Shown piece after piece: positions 16,833 to 26,793 of a stretch of DNA of 33,651 nucleotides (positions are counted from its first letter, which is position 1; each line of letters starts with the position of its first letter). The stretch is from NCBI GenBank assembly GCA_964596775.1, contig CAZQVN010000039.1, positions 1 to 33,651 on the forward strand. Reading direction: 5' to 3'. This DNA is from CAZQVN01 sp964596775 (GTDB lineage Bacteria; Eisenbacteria; RBG-16-71-46; JABDJR01; JAWXBZ01). The notes below the pieces were generated by a model. It was not told the DNA's origin and did not search any database. It saw only the letters and a program-made list of their open reading frames with translations. Both the position numbers and the translations under genes were made by a program.

Positions 16833-16900
16833 ATTCTCCCGGCTTCCTGGCCTTCCCCCGCCCCGGTTCCGGGCCGGGGGAGATTCTCCTCGCTTCCCGG
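16833..16900. repeat. 18-bp direct repeats flanking a GC-rich hairpin
   Basis: ATTCTCCCGGCTTCCTGG (16833-16850) recurs as ATTCTCCTCGCTTCCCGG (16883-16900), 15 of 18 identical, exactly 50 bp apart. Between them, 16854-16866 and 16869-16881 form a 13-bp stem with one mismatch and a 2-nt loop. It lies between the divergent NifU-domain and GIDE-like genes. Function unknown. Confidence 0.55.
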
Positions 16901-16981
16901 ATCACCGCCGCCGATAACAACTTGGGGGCGCCGGCCCCTTGATCCTTTACCTGAAGAGGCCAGCGGGGGCGCGCCTGTTTC

Positions 16982-18916
16982 ATGGAACACTCACGGTCAC
17001 ACCTCTATCTGCTTCCGTCACAACCGCTTCTGGACGACGAAGAGGCGATTGCCGGTATTGCCCGGGTCACGGGTGTCCCGGAGTACGACGTCCGTCAGCG
17101 CTGCGGAAAGAACCGGCTGTCCCTGGTCATGCGGGCGGACGACACGGCGACCCTCGAACCGATCCGCCGGCAGCTGGCCGCACAGGGACACGCCGCCGCC
17201 GTCCTCACGGACCGGGAGATGCGCCGACTCCCCTGCCCGATCGCGGCGCGCGGTGTTTCCGTTTCCGACGGCGCCCTGTCCTTCCTGGACGCGGAGGGAC
17301 GCGTTCTCGAAACGCTGTCCCGCTGCCGGGATGCATTCATCGTCGTCACGAACCTGAAGCGGCCCGGGCGCAATCCCGTGCCTCCCATGGGATCGCCGGG
17401 CGAAACCGGAACTCCCGCGCGGATCTACGAGGAGGCGGAACGGGAACTCGCGGCGATGCTCTCGACCCACCTCGACGGTGTCGTCATCGACGTCGTCGCC
17501 GGCGGGGGGCGCCGCGTGCGTCTCCGCAGCCGTCGGTTCAACTTCATGACGCTCGGCGAACAGGCCGGCCCGGGCATGGCCGGGAATCTGCAGACGCTGT
17601 TCGCGGAGATTCTCCGCCAGGTCGAGCGCCCGATCGTGGACCTCGGGTTCGGCGGCATGAGGCCTCCGTCCGTTCCCGGAACGGGCCTCCAGTTGATCGA
17701 CGGACTCCCCTGCGACCGCCCGGAGAACGATACGGAGCGTGAACTCGAAAACTACGTGCGCTGCCTGACGCTGCTCTGGCGGAAGAACCTTTTCGAAGCG
17801 CTCATGACGCCTCCTGTTCCCGGAGCTCGGTTTCGGACGACGTCCATCGGAGATCGCGAGGCGACGAACGCGGAGGCCGACACGGAGCGGCAGCCGCACT
17901 TCTGGATTCCGCCGGCCGGCGCGTCCTCGTCGCTTCCGGGTGTGCGGGCCGGTGATCTTCGCAGGCTCGGCCCGCTCCCGGTCGTCCTTCCGCTGGCGGC
18001 GGGGATGGCCGCTTCGGGATTCGCGGCGTTCCACGGCCACCCCTCCGGTTTCGGCGCCGGACTCGCGCTGGCCGGACTGCTTTCGGGAGTGCACGCATTC
18101 GAACTCGTCTCGCGCCGGCGGCGCATCGAAAACGTGCCGACGAGCCGCATCCGTTCGGCGGCCATCGGAATGGCCGAAGTCCGGGGGAAGGCAAAGGCGT
18201 TGACACCGCTGCGGACGCCGTTTTCCTCGATGCCCTGCGTCTACTACGAGTACCGCATCGTCACGAACGACCGGCCCGACCCTGCCGTGATTTCCTGGCA
18301 AGGCCTGTGGGGCGAGGCCCGTTCCCGTGAGGAGGCCGCCATCCGCACCGGGCACTCCGGTCACATTCCGTTTCTCATCGAGGACGAAACGGGCGCGATC
18401 GAGGTGGATCCCGCCGGCGCCGTCGTCGAGGTGCGCTCCGAACAGTCGCTGACCCGGGTCCCGTTCGCGGGAGGAATGGTCCCCGCCGGAACGCAGGTCA
18501 TGGCGTGGGAGAAATACATTCCCGAAGGCTACACCGTTTACGTCCTCGGTGAGGTGAAGCAGGAGTCGATCGAAGCGATCGTCGAACGAGGGAACCTGGT
18601 CGAACGGATCCGCGAACTCAAGCGGGACGAGGACCGGATGGCCGCCTGCGACCTCGACGAAAACGGAGTCGTGGACGACCGGGAGTGGTCGCTGGCCACC
18701 GCCGCGATCGCCACGGACCTGCGCCGTGAATCGCTGGACGCATCCGGACGCACCGACAGGGTCCGGATCGGCCGTCCGGCGCGCGGCGGGCTCTTTCTCG
18801 TTTCGGAACGGAGCGAGAAGAAAATCGTCCGTTCGCTTGCCCTGAGGAGCCGGCTCCTCCTCGCCGCCGGAGCGATCCTGGTGATCTCCGGCCTGACCGT
18901 TCTCCTTCAACCATGA
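16982..18916 (+). CDS. GIDE/MULAN-like membrane protein with EF-hand loop
   Basis: A 644-residue protein. Residues 1-300 are a soluble region I do not recognise. A hydrophobic pair of segments lies at about 333-375 (PVVLPLAAGMAASGFAAF and GLALAGLLSGVHAF). The following region (about 390-545), with IGMAEVRGKAKAL, PFSSMPCVYYEYRI and FLIEDETGAIEVDP, matches the GIDE domain of the mitochondrial E3 ligase MULAN and its bacterial relatives, without a RING finger. Residues about 557-568 read DLDENGVVDDRE, a complete EF-hand calcium loop (D1, D3, N5, G6, D9, E12). A last TM segment lies at the C-terminus. The lemA gene follows after 12 bp, so the two are an operon. Bacterial GIDE-LemA association is known to me from the family literature; its function is not settled. 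The start has no clear ribosome-binding site. Confidence 0.8.
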   Translation: MEHSRSHLYLLPSQPLLDDEEAIAGIARVTGVPEYDVRQRCGKNRLSLVMRADDTATLEPIRRQLAAQGHAAAVLTDREMRRLPCPIAARGVSVSDGALSFLDAEGRVLETLSRCRDAFIVVTNLKRPGRNPVPPMGSPGETGTPARIYEEAERELAAMLSTHLDGVVIDVVAGGGRRVRLRSRRFNFMTLGEQAGPGMAGNLQTLFAEILRQVERPIVDLGFGGMRPPSVPGTGLQLIDGLPCDRPENDTERELENYVRCLTLLWRKNLFEALMTPPVPGARFRTTSIGDREATNAEADTERQPHFWIPPAGASSSLPGVRAGDLRRLGPLPVVLPLAAGMAASGFAAFHGHPSGFGAGLALAGLLSGVHAFELVSRRRRIENVPTSRIRSAAIGMAEVRGKAKALTPLRTPFSSMPCVYYEYRIVTNDRPDPAVISWQGLWGEARSREEAAIRTGHSGHIPFLIEDETGAIEVDPAGAVVEVRSEQSLTRVPFAGGMVPAGTQVMAWEKYIPEGYTVYVLGEVKQESIEAIVERGNLVERIRELKRDEDRMAACDLDENGVVDDREWSLATAAIATDLRRESLDASGRTDRVRIGRPARGGLFLVSERSEKKIVRSLALRSRLLLAAGAILVISGLTVLLQP

Positions 18917-18928
18917 GGTGATTCCGTA

Positions 18929-19534
18929 ATGCCGCCATCCCTCGCCCCCTCCGTCCTCGCCTGGGCCGTTCCGGTCGTCGCGCTCGCGTTCGCGGCCGGG
19001 TACGTCGTCCTCCTCTACAACGGGCTCGTCCAGCTGAAGAACGACTGCGACCGCGCCTGGAGCAACATCGATGTGCTCCTGAAACAGCGCTTCGACGAGA
19101 TTCCGAACCTCGTCCGCGTGTGCAAGGAGTACATCCGTCACGAGCGGCGGACGCTCGTCGACGTGATCAATGCCCGCCAGATCGGCATGGAGGCGGCGGG
19201 GACCGAAGACGTGGCGCAGGCCGATCACGAGACACGCCAGGCCCTGGGCCGGCTGTTTGCCGTGGCCGAACGGTATCCGGACCTCAAGGCCAACGAACGC
19301 TTTGCCGCGCTGCAGAACCGGATCTCCGGGCTCGAAAGCGAGATCGCGGACCGCCGCGAGTTCTTCAATGCCTGCGTCACGAACTACAACACCCGGATCG
19401 AGCAGGTGCCGGATGTCTTCGTGGCGCGGTGGATCGGTTGCGCGCAGAGGGCGCTGCTCACGTTCACGAACGTGGAGATACCCGGCGAACTCGGGTTCGA
19501 CGACGAACTGGACCTGACAGGAACGTCGAACTAG
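18929..19534 (+). CDS. lemA: LemA family membrane protein
   Basis: A 201-residue protein of normal LemA length. An N-terminal TM segment (about 8-30) is followed by the LemA signature YNGLVQLKNDCDRAWSNIDVLLKQR and a long four-helix-bundle domain rich in coiled-coil heptads (NEIPNLV-like PNLVRVCKEYIRHER, NERFAALQNRISGLESEIADRR, NYNTRIEQVP). LemA proteins sit in the cytoplasmic membrane; a role in envelope homeostasis is suspected but not known. Start: ATG at 18929 with GAGGTG about 8 nt upstream. It lies 12 bp after the GIDE-like gene and is likely co-translated from the same message. Confidence 0.95.
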   Translation: MPPSLAPSVLAWAVPVVALAFAAGYVVLLYNGLVQLKNDCDRAWSNIDVLLKQRFDEIPNLVRVCKEYIRHERRTLVDVINARQIGMEAAGTEDVAQADHETRQALGRLFAVAERYPDLKANERFAALQNRISGLESEIADRREFFNACVTNYNTRIEQVPDVFVARWIGCAQRALLTFTNVEIPGELGFDDELDLTGTSN

Positions 19535-19536
19535 GC

Positions 19537-19542
19537 CATAAT
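19537..19542 (+). promoter_or_regulatory. Possible -10 of the FemAB/GNAT-like gene
   Basis: CATAAT lies 8 nt before the GTG start at 19551, and the 16-bp gap after lemA holds no Shine-Dalgarno. This fits an internal promoter giving a nearly leaderless message. Readthrough from lemA is an alternative. Confidence 0.4.
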
Positions 19543-19550
19543 CGGCCACC

Positions 19551-20555
19551 GTGCCGATCATCGAACTGTCCGACCGGATTCCCGGGGCCGAGTGGAGGGC
19601 CCTGTCCGACGCCGATCCCGCCGCCTCGTTCTTTCACGATCCGGCGTGGATGACCGCCCTCGTGCGCTCCTACGGCTATTACCGCCCCGCGTGCCTGACG
19701 GCCCGCGATTCGTCCGGCGCCCTGGTCGGCGGCCTTCCCGGCGTGATGTCGGTCCGTTTCGGCCTGAAGCAGCTGCTCTCGCTTCCCTACGGAACCTATG
19801 GCGGCCCGATCGCGGCGCCCGGTTCCGATGAGGGCCGCCGCGCGATCCGGGGAGCGCTCATCGAGCGCTGGGCGCGTGAAGCGCGGCGCCCCGGCGTCGT
19901 TCGCGCGCAGCTCGTTCACAACGGCACGTCGGCCGGGGAAGACCTCGAGCGGATGCCGGGACGGACGACCCGCGAGAGCGCGTTCGTTCTCGACCTCGAG
20001 GGCGGGTACGACAGGATCTGGAACGAATCGTTCGGGGGCGAGGTGCGCACCGCCTGCCGCAAGGCGGAAAAGTCCGGTGTGACGGTGGCCGAGGCGGACG
20101 GACCGGAGGGGGCCGCCATTCTCGACGCGATGTACCGCCGCCAGGCCGCGGGATGGTCGAACCACACCCCGTTCCCCCGGGATCTCTTTCGCCATCTCGT
20201 TGCGGCGGCGCCGGAGAGGGCCCGCGTCTGGATCGCTGCGCTGAACGGCGAGCCCGCGGCCGCCCACCTGGTCCTCCATCACCGCGGGACGGCGCTGTCG
20301 TGGATTTCGGCAAACTCGCTCGAAGGCCGGAAGGCGCGGGCCCAGATCCTCCTGATCGCCCGCATCCTCGAAGAGGCCTGCCGGCGGGGATCCCGCACCT
20401 TCAATTTCGGCGGCGCCGCGGGATCGGACTCGCTCGAGAGCTTCAAGACCGCGTTCGGCAGCCGCCCCGAACCGTACGCATCCTGTCTCGTGGAGCCCGC
20501 GTGGTTCAGGCCCCTGCACCGGATCCAGTACCGCCTGCGCGGTATCGATGCGTGA
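19551..20555 (+). CDS. FemAB-like / GNAT-fold acyl or aminoacyl transferase
   Basis: A 334-residue protein with a duplicated GNAT-like layout of the FemAB/BioF2 type. The first half has FFHDPAWMTALVRSYGYY and LPYGTYGGP, which match the N-terminal fold of FemAB-related proteins; the second (about 150-300) has the acetyltransferase segments AALNGEPAAAHLVLHHRGTA, then LSWISAN and the terminal FNFGGAAGSDSLESFKTAFG. FemAB proteins add amino acids to peptidoglycan stems or modify exopolysaccharides; the following gene is a peptidoglycan glycosyltransferase, which fits an envelope role. The acceptor is unknown. The GTG start is the first in frame after lemA. Confidence 0.8.
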   Translation: MPIIELSDRIPGAEWRALSDADPAASFFHDPAWMTALVRSYGYYRPACLTARDSSGALVGGLPGVMSVRFGLKQLLSLPYGTYGGPIAAPGSDEGRRAIRGALIERWAREARRPGVVRAQLVHNGTSAGEDLERMPGRTTRESAFVLDLEGGYDRIWNESFGGEVRTACRKAEKSGVTVAEADGPEGAAILDAMYRRQAAGWSNHTPFPRDLFRHLVAAAPERARVWIAALNGEPAAAHLVLHHRGTALSWISANSLEGRKARAQILLIARILEEACRRGSRTFNFGGAAGSDSLESFKTAFGSRPEPYASCLVEPAWFRPLHRIQYRLRGIDA

Positions 20556-20645
20556 CGGGCCGCGCCGCCGCAGAGCACCAGGTCCGCGCCGCCCGGCCGG
20601 CGGCAGAAAGCCGCGGTTCTAAGGGTTTTTTCAAGCCCGCTCCTG

Positions 20646-20651
20646 TAGGAT
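20646..20651 (+). promoter_or_regulatory. Possible -10 of mtgA
   Basis: TAGGAT ends 7 nt before the ATG at 20659. The AGGA inside it is also 8-9 nt from the ATG and could instead be a weak Shine-Dalgarno, so the leaderless reading is ambiguous here. The 103-bp gap before it also has GC-rich inverted repeats and a T6 run (20625-20630), without a clean terminator. Confidence 0.35.
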
Positions 20652-20658
20652 GCCCCGC

Positions 20659-21391
20659 ATGAATACTCCAGGCACCTCCCGAAAGCCCCTCTGGAAAAGG
20701 CCGGGCGTAATGGCTTCGGGGTTCCTGCTCGGAGGGCTTCTCGCGTTCCTCGTGTTCGAGGCTCTGAGGTGGCCCGATGTCGGAGCGCTCGTGACGGACA
20801 ATCCGGCATCATCCAGCTTCATCGACCGCTACTGGGCCCGCCAGCCGGAGTCGAAGCGCCCGAAGGGCCGGCGGATCGCGTGGACTCCGTACACGGCGAT
20901 TTCCCCACACCTCAAGCGGGCCATCCTCGTTTCCGAGGACATCAACTTCTTTTCGCACGAGGGATTCGACGTGGGGGAAATCCGGAACGCCATAGACGAT
21001 GCCATCGAGAAGAAGGAATCGCCGCGCGGGGCCTCGACCCTGACCCAGCAGCTGGCCAAGAACCTCTGGCCCTCCCCGTCGCGGAATCCGCTCCGCAAGT
21101 TCAGGGAGATGCTCCTCACCCGCCAGCTGGAAGCGCAGCTGGAAAAGCGGCGCATTTTCGAGATCTACATGAACGTCGTACAGTTCGGGCCCGGCATCTT
21201 CGGCGCGACCGCGGCGGCGGAAACCTACTTCGGAAAGAGACCGGCCGACCTGACGGAGGAGGAAGCGGCGCAGCTTGCCGCCGGTCTCCCCCGTCCGTCA
21301 CAGTGGCATCCGGGATCGGGAAGCAAGGCCTACGCGCGGAAGGTCCAGCGCATTCTCGGGCGGATGGAGAAGGCGGCGTTTCTCTGGAAGG

Positions 21392-21399
<8 letters not shown>
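20659..21399 (+). CDS. mtgA: Monofunctional biosynthetic peptidoglycan transglycosylase
   Basis: A 246-residue GT51 enzyme of normal MtgA size. One TM anchor (about 14-33) is followed by the GT51 motifs: SEDINFFSHEGFD with the catalytic Glu, GASTLTQQLAKNLW, and KRRIFEIYMNVVQFGPGIFG. It polymerises lipid II into glycan strands on the outer face of the cytoplasmic membrane, without a transpeptidase domain. The ATG at 20659 is preferred; an ATG three codons earlier (20650) overlaps the possible -10. Its stop codon overlaps the convergent aceA stop by 8 bp (21392-21399). Confidence 0.96.
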
Positions 21400-22737
<1,338 letters not shown>

Positions 22738-22741
<4 letters not shown>

Positions 22742-24381
22742 GATTGTGCCTCCTTGATGTCGCTCCGGGTGCCGTTTTCGAGAAGGGGATATGCGGGCAG
22801 GGTCAGAAACTCGATCAGTTCGGGTGATGTCGCGAGTTCTCGGAACAGGGCGGCGGCCTCGCGGAAGCGGCCGTCGAGGAACGTGTCGGTGCCGACCTCG
22901 CGGGAAATCGCCACCATCTCCTCCTTGAGGACCGTGTCGAGGAACCCGGTCGTGACCGGAACGCCCGAGTCGAGTCGTGCCGCGTGGCGGATCCACTGCC
23001 AGACCTGGGCCCGCGAGATTTCCGCGGTGGCCGCGTCTTCCATCAGGTTGTAGAGCGGCACGCACCCGTTGCCCTCGAGCCAGGCCGCGAGATAGCGGAT
23101 GCCGACGCGGACATTCAGCCGGAGTCCCTCCTCCGTTCTCAATCCTTCCGGAACGGCAAGCAGGTCGCCGGGGGAGACCTTCAGGCTTTCCAGCTTCTTT
23201 TCGATCTGGTGATCTCCGGATATCCGGCTCTCGAAGATTTCCCGCGCCAGCGGAACCAGGCCGGGGTGGGCCACCCAGGTTCCGTCGTGACCGTCGTCCA
23301 CCTCGCGCGTCTTGTCCGCGCGCACCCGGTCGAGCGCCTTCCGGTTGGCCGCGTCGTTCCCCTTGATGGGAATCTGCGCCGCCATCCCTCCGATCGCATG
23401 GGCGCCCCGGCGATGGCAGGTCCGGATCACGAGCCGCGTGTACGCGCGCATGCAGTCCTGTTCCATCGTCACCATGGATCGGTCCGGAAGGACCGCCTTC
23501 GGATCGTGGCGGAGCGTCTTGATGAAGCTGAAGATGTAGTCCCAGCGGCCGCAGTTGAGACCCGCCGAGTGCTCGCGCAGCTCGTAGAGAATCTCCTCCA
23601 TCTCGAACGCGGCAGGGAGCGTTTCGATCAGCACCGTGGCCCGGATCGTCCCGCGCGGGATGCCGAGAGCGCTCTGCGCGAAGAGGAAAACATCGTTCCA
23701 CCAGCGCGCCTCGAGGTGGCTCTCGAGCTTCGGCAGGTAGAAGTAGGGACCGCTCCCCTCTTCGATCAGAGCCCGCCCGTTGTGAAACAGGAACAGGCCG
23801 AAATCGAACAGGGAGGCCGGCACCGGTCGCCCGTCGATCCTGGCGTGGCTCTCGTCGAGATGGAGCCCGCGCGGCCGCACCATGAGCGTGGCCGTTTCGT
23901 CATTGAGGCTGTACGACTTCTTCCGGGCGGCGTCCTCGTGCGTGATGGTTCCGGCCACCGCGTCCCGCAAGTTGAGCTGCCCGGAGATCATGTTGGACCA
24001 GGTCGGGGACGAAGAATCCTCGAAGTCGGCCATGAACACGTCGGCCGTGGAGTTCAGCGCGTTGATCACCATCTTCCGGTCGACCGGACCGGTGATTTCC
24101 ACGAAGCGCTTCCGGAGGTCCTCCGGGATGTCGGCCACCTTCCAGCGCCCTTTCCGGATTGCGGCGGTTTCGGCCGGAAAGTCGGGCCGAACCCCCTCGG
24201 CCCTGAGCTGCAGCCGGTCGGCACGCAGGGCCAGCAGGGCGTTTCTGCGGTCCGTGAAAGTCCGGGCGAGATCGGCAAGAAACGCGAGAGCTCCCGGATT
24301 CAGGAGATCCGCGCAGTCCGGCGGAACAGGTGCGGTGAGTTCGACGCGACCGGGGCCGTGGGTGTTAACCGCCGTCTTCAC
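22738..24381 (-). CDS. aceB: Malate synthase A
   Basis: A 547-residue enzyme of typical malate synthase A length. Family landmarks include VFMADFEDSSSPTW, the VLIETLPAAFEMEEILYELR block with GLNCGRWDYIFS, and the C-terminal MEDAATAEISRAQVWQW segment containing the catalytic Asp. It condenses glyoxylate and acetyl-CoA to malate, completing the shunt with aceA, which follows it in the same message. Start: GTG at 24381 with GGAGGT 8 nt upstream. Its promoter faces the divergent ScfR-type regulator, the probable controller. Confidence 0.97.
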
Positions 24382-24440
24382 TTGATCTTACCTCCTCGCT
24401 GCGTGGAGCGCGTCAGCCGCGCTCGTCATGGTGTAGCTAC

Positions 24441-24472
24441 ATTGTAACAAGGCAGAGGTCGAGATCGTGCAA
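24441..24472 (-). promoter_or_regulatory. Candidate promoter of aceBA
   Basis: Minus-strand -10 TACAAT (24441-24446). A TTGCAC (24467-24472) lies upstream with a 20-bp spacer, longer than usual for sigma70. The predicted start near 24434 gives a leader of about 52 nt with GGAGGT. The TTGCAC is part of the GAAAGTTGCA element, so activation or repression at the -35 is plausible. Confidence 0.5.
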
Positions 24473-24477
24473 CTTTC
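24468..24477 (-). promoter_or_regulatory. Candidate operator GAAAGTTGCA, aceB side
   Basis: GAAAGTTGCA on the minus strand; its partner GAAAGTTGTA is on the plus strand at 24510-24519. Together they form an 8-bp inverted repeat with 32 bp between arms. It covers about -34 to -43 relative to the predicted aceB start of transcription. Confidence 0.45.
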
Positions 24478-24509
24478 CATTTTTCAGATAGTTATAGTGA
24501 CACCTCTGT

Positions 24510-24519
24510 GAAAGTTGTA
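24510..24519 (+). promoter_or_regulatory. Candidate operator GAAAGTTGTA, regulator side
   Basis: The plus-strand copy of the element. It covers about -34 to -43 relative to the predicted start at the regulator's own GTG, the same distance as on the aceB side, which suggests autoregulation by the ScfR-type protein. Confidence 0.45.
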
Positions 24520-24546
24520 TTTGTAAATCTGTAATTGATGTAAACT
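24515..24546 (+). promoter_or_regulatory. Candidate promoter of the ScfR-type regulator gene, leaderless type
   Basis: -10 TAAACT (24541-24546) ends 6 nt before the GTG at 24553. TTGTAT (24515-24520) lies 20 bp upstream of it, the same long spacing as at aceB. No Shine-Dalgarno precedes the GTG. Confidence 0.45.
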
Positions 24547-24552
24547 CAGTGG

Positions 24553-25992
24553 GTGAAATCACGCCGGAACTGGGGTCGGAAGATCCGCTCATTGCGCCAG
24601 ACCGAGAACCTCACGCAGGCAGGACTCGCGGAACGGCTTGGAATCTCGGCGAGTTACCTGAACCTGATCGAGAATGACCGGCGTCCTCTGAGCGCCCACC
24701 TCCTCGTCGGGATCGCCCGCGTCTTCGACCTCGACCTGCGCACGCTCGATGCCGGCAACGAGGCCACCCTGATCGCGGATCTGAACGAGGTCTTCGGCGA
24801 CCCTGTCTTCGACGAGCAGCGTCCCGACCCGGCCGAGGTCCGGGAACTGGCCGCGTCGAGTCCCGAAGTGGCCCGCGCGGTTCTCCGCCTGCATCACGCC
24901 TACCGGGAATCGCGCTCTTCGGCCGAGACGCTGTCCGAGGAGGTGCTGGACCGCCAGGATCTCGCCGGGATCGACAGGACCGGCCTGGCCTCGGAGCAGG
25001 TGTCCGAGTACATCCAGCGGAACGCCAACCACTTTCCGGAACTGGAGGAGGCGGCCGAACGGATCTGGAAGGACGGGCGCCTCGAAAAGGACAACCTGCA
25101 TGCCTCGCTCGTGCGACACCTCGAGCGGCGGTACGGCGTCACGGTCAAGGTGCTGGAAGTCGGAGACATGAAGGACGCCGTCCGCCGCTACGACCCCGAA
25201 ACAAGGGAACTCCTGATTTCGGAGTCGCTCCGCCGCGGTTCGCGCAATTTCCAGCTGGCGCACCAGATCGCCCTGCTGGCCGCCGGCGACGTCCTCGACC
25301 GGCCCCGGCAGGATCCGCTGTTCACGTCGGACGAGTCGCGCGCCCTCGGCCGCGTTGCGCTGGCCAACTACCTGGCGGCCGCCGTCCTCATGCCCTACGA
25401 GGACTTTCATCGGTCCGCGGAACAGGAACGGTACGACATGGAACTTCTCGGAAACCGGTTCCGCGTGAGCTACGAGCAGACCTGCCACCGCCTGACGACG
25501 CTGAACAGGAAGGGCGCGCGCGGCGTGCCGTTCCGCATGGTCCGGGTGGACATCGCGGGGAACATCTCCAAGAAATTCAGCCCGGACGGGCTGCGGTTTC
25601 CCCGCTTCGGCGGACTGTGTCCGCTCTGGGGCGTGCATGCCGCGTTCCTGCAGCCCGGACGGATCCGCACGCAGCTGTCCCGGCTTCCCGACCGGACGAT
25701 GATTTTTTCCGTGGCCCGCACGGTCCGCAAGGGGCGCGGCAGCTTCGCCGGAACCGACGTGCTCTACGCGATCGAACTGACCTGCGATGTGGAGTTCGCG
25801 CCGCGGCTGGTCTATGCCGCGGGTGTCGATCTCACTCCCGAAGCGCCCGCCGTGCCGGTGGGGATCACCTGCCGCCTCTGCGATCGCGCCGACTGCCGGG
25901 CCCGGGCGTTTCCATCGCTCAAGAGCCCGCTCCGGATCGACGAGAACCTGCGCGGCGTGTCGTTCTTCGCGCCGGCGCCCGAAGACGCCTGA
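24553..25992 (+). CDS. XRE-family ScfR/RamB-type regulator of short-chain fatty acid metabolism
   Basis: A 479-residue protein. An N-terminal XRE helix-turn-helix (about 9-65) reads NLTQAGLAERLGISASYLNL. The middle (about 190-290) is an ImmA/IrrE-like domain in which the usual HExxH is changed to HQIAL, so no protease activity is expected. The C-terminal domain (about 310-475) ends in the Cys cluster C440-R-L-C443...C448 that is typical of ScfR/PrpR/RamB regulators. RamB and relatives control acetate, glyoxylate and propionate genes and can bind CoA esters. Divergent placement from aceBA makes those genes the likely target. The GTG start gives the full HTH. Confidence 0.9.
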   Translation: MKSRRNWGRKIRSLRQTENLTQAGLAERLGISASYLNLIENDRRPLSAHLLVGIARVFDLDLRTLDAGNEATLIADLNEVFGDPVFDEQRPDPAEVRELAASSPEVARAVLRLHHAYRESRSSAETLSEEVLDRQDLAGIDRTGLASEQVSEYIQRNANHFPELEEAAERIWKDGRLEKDNLHASLVRHLERRYGVTVKVLEVGDMKDAVRRYDPETRELLISESLRRGSRNFQLAHQIALLAAGDVLDRPRQDPLFTSDESRALGRVALANYLAAAVLMPYEDFHRSAEQERYDMELLGNRFRVSYEQTCHRLTTLNRKGARGVPFRMVRVDIAGNISKKFSPDGLRFPRFGGLCPLWGVHAAFLQPGRIRTQLSRLPDRTMIFSVARTVRKGRGSFAGTDVLYAIELTCDVEFAPRLVYAAGVDLTPEAPAVPVGITCRLCDRADCRARAFPSLKSPLRIDENLRGVSFFAPAPEDA

Positions 25993-26163
25993 CGGGCCTC
26001 CGCCATCTTTCCTCCCGGCTTCCCGCCCGGGCTCGACACGCGGCGGCGGAGTTTCCTATCCTGTCCGGCATCCGTTCGTCCGGGCACCCTGCCGCGGACG
26101 CCGAAACGGTGGCGGCGCAGGCTGGAACGCGCGGGCGTTGATCATCACCGAAAGGAACCCGTC

Positions 26164-26765
26164 ATGAAGTACCCCCGCACTCTCGTGCTCCTCGCAACCC
26201 TCGGCCTGGCGGCGTGCGCCGCCCGGACGCAGAGCTTCGGCGAACCGGTTTCCGGCGCTCCGGCGATCTCCGCGAACGCCGTTCTCGGATCCCCCGAGTC
26301 GTACGACGGACGGACGCTCGTTGTGGAGGGCACCGTGTCCGAGGTCTGCCAGGTCAAGGGGTGCTGGATGACGATCGTGTCCGAAGACCGGGAGATACGG
26401 GTCAAGTTCAAGGACTACGGATTCTTTGTTCCGCTGAACAGCGGCGGCCGGCGCGTCCGCATCGAAGGCGTGTTTGCCCGCGAGATGGTATCGGTGGAGG
26501 ACGCCCGGCACTACCTGGAAGACGCCGGAAAGGCGGAAGAAGCGGCGGCGATCACGGAACCGGTGCCCTCGTTCACGTTCCTGGCCAGCGGGGTCACGAT
26601 CCTGAANNNNNNNNNNNNNNNNNNNNNNNNNNNNNNNNNNNNNNNNNNNNNNNNNNNNNNNNNNNNNNNNNNNNNNNNNNNNNNNNNNNNNNNNNNNNNN
26701 NNNNNNTCACGGAACCGGTGCCCTCGTTCACGTTCCTGGCCAGCGGGGTCACGATCCTGAATTGA
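26164..26765 (+). CDS. DUF4920-like lipoprotein, split by a false gap
   Basis: After removing the 100 N and one 55-bp duplicate the gene encodes 148 residues. The signal peptide ends in lipobox L-A-A-C with Cys18. The mature part is an OB-fold-like domain with YDGRTLVVEGTVSEVCQVKGCWM, then VKFKDYGFFVPLNSGGRRVRIEGVF. The CxxxxC pair (in EVCQVKGCWM) is conserved in DUF4920 proteins and may bind metal or form a disulfide. Function unknown. Start: ATG at 26164 with AAGGAA 7 nt upstream. In the sequence as given the frame is lost across the N block. Confidence 0.85.
26607..26706. other. Assembly gap of 100 N, false
   Basis: Exactly 100 N, flanked by identical 55-bp sequences (26552-26606 and 26707-26761). 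Merging them restores the lipoprotein frame through its TGA (26763-26765). It is the same artefact as at 12598-12697. Confidence 0.95.
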
Positions 26766-26793
26766 GCGGCGCGCATCGATCCCCGCGCCTGCT

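Noticed and set aside
17018..19561. Long minus-strand open frame opposite the GIDE-like and lemA genes (about 847 codons)
   Set aside because: Low-complexity, basic translation without motifs; the plus strand has recognisable domains, ribosome-binding sites and operon spacing.
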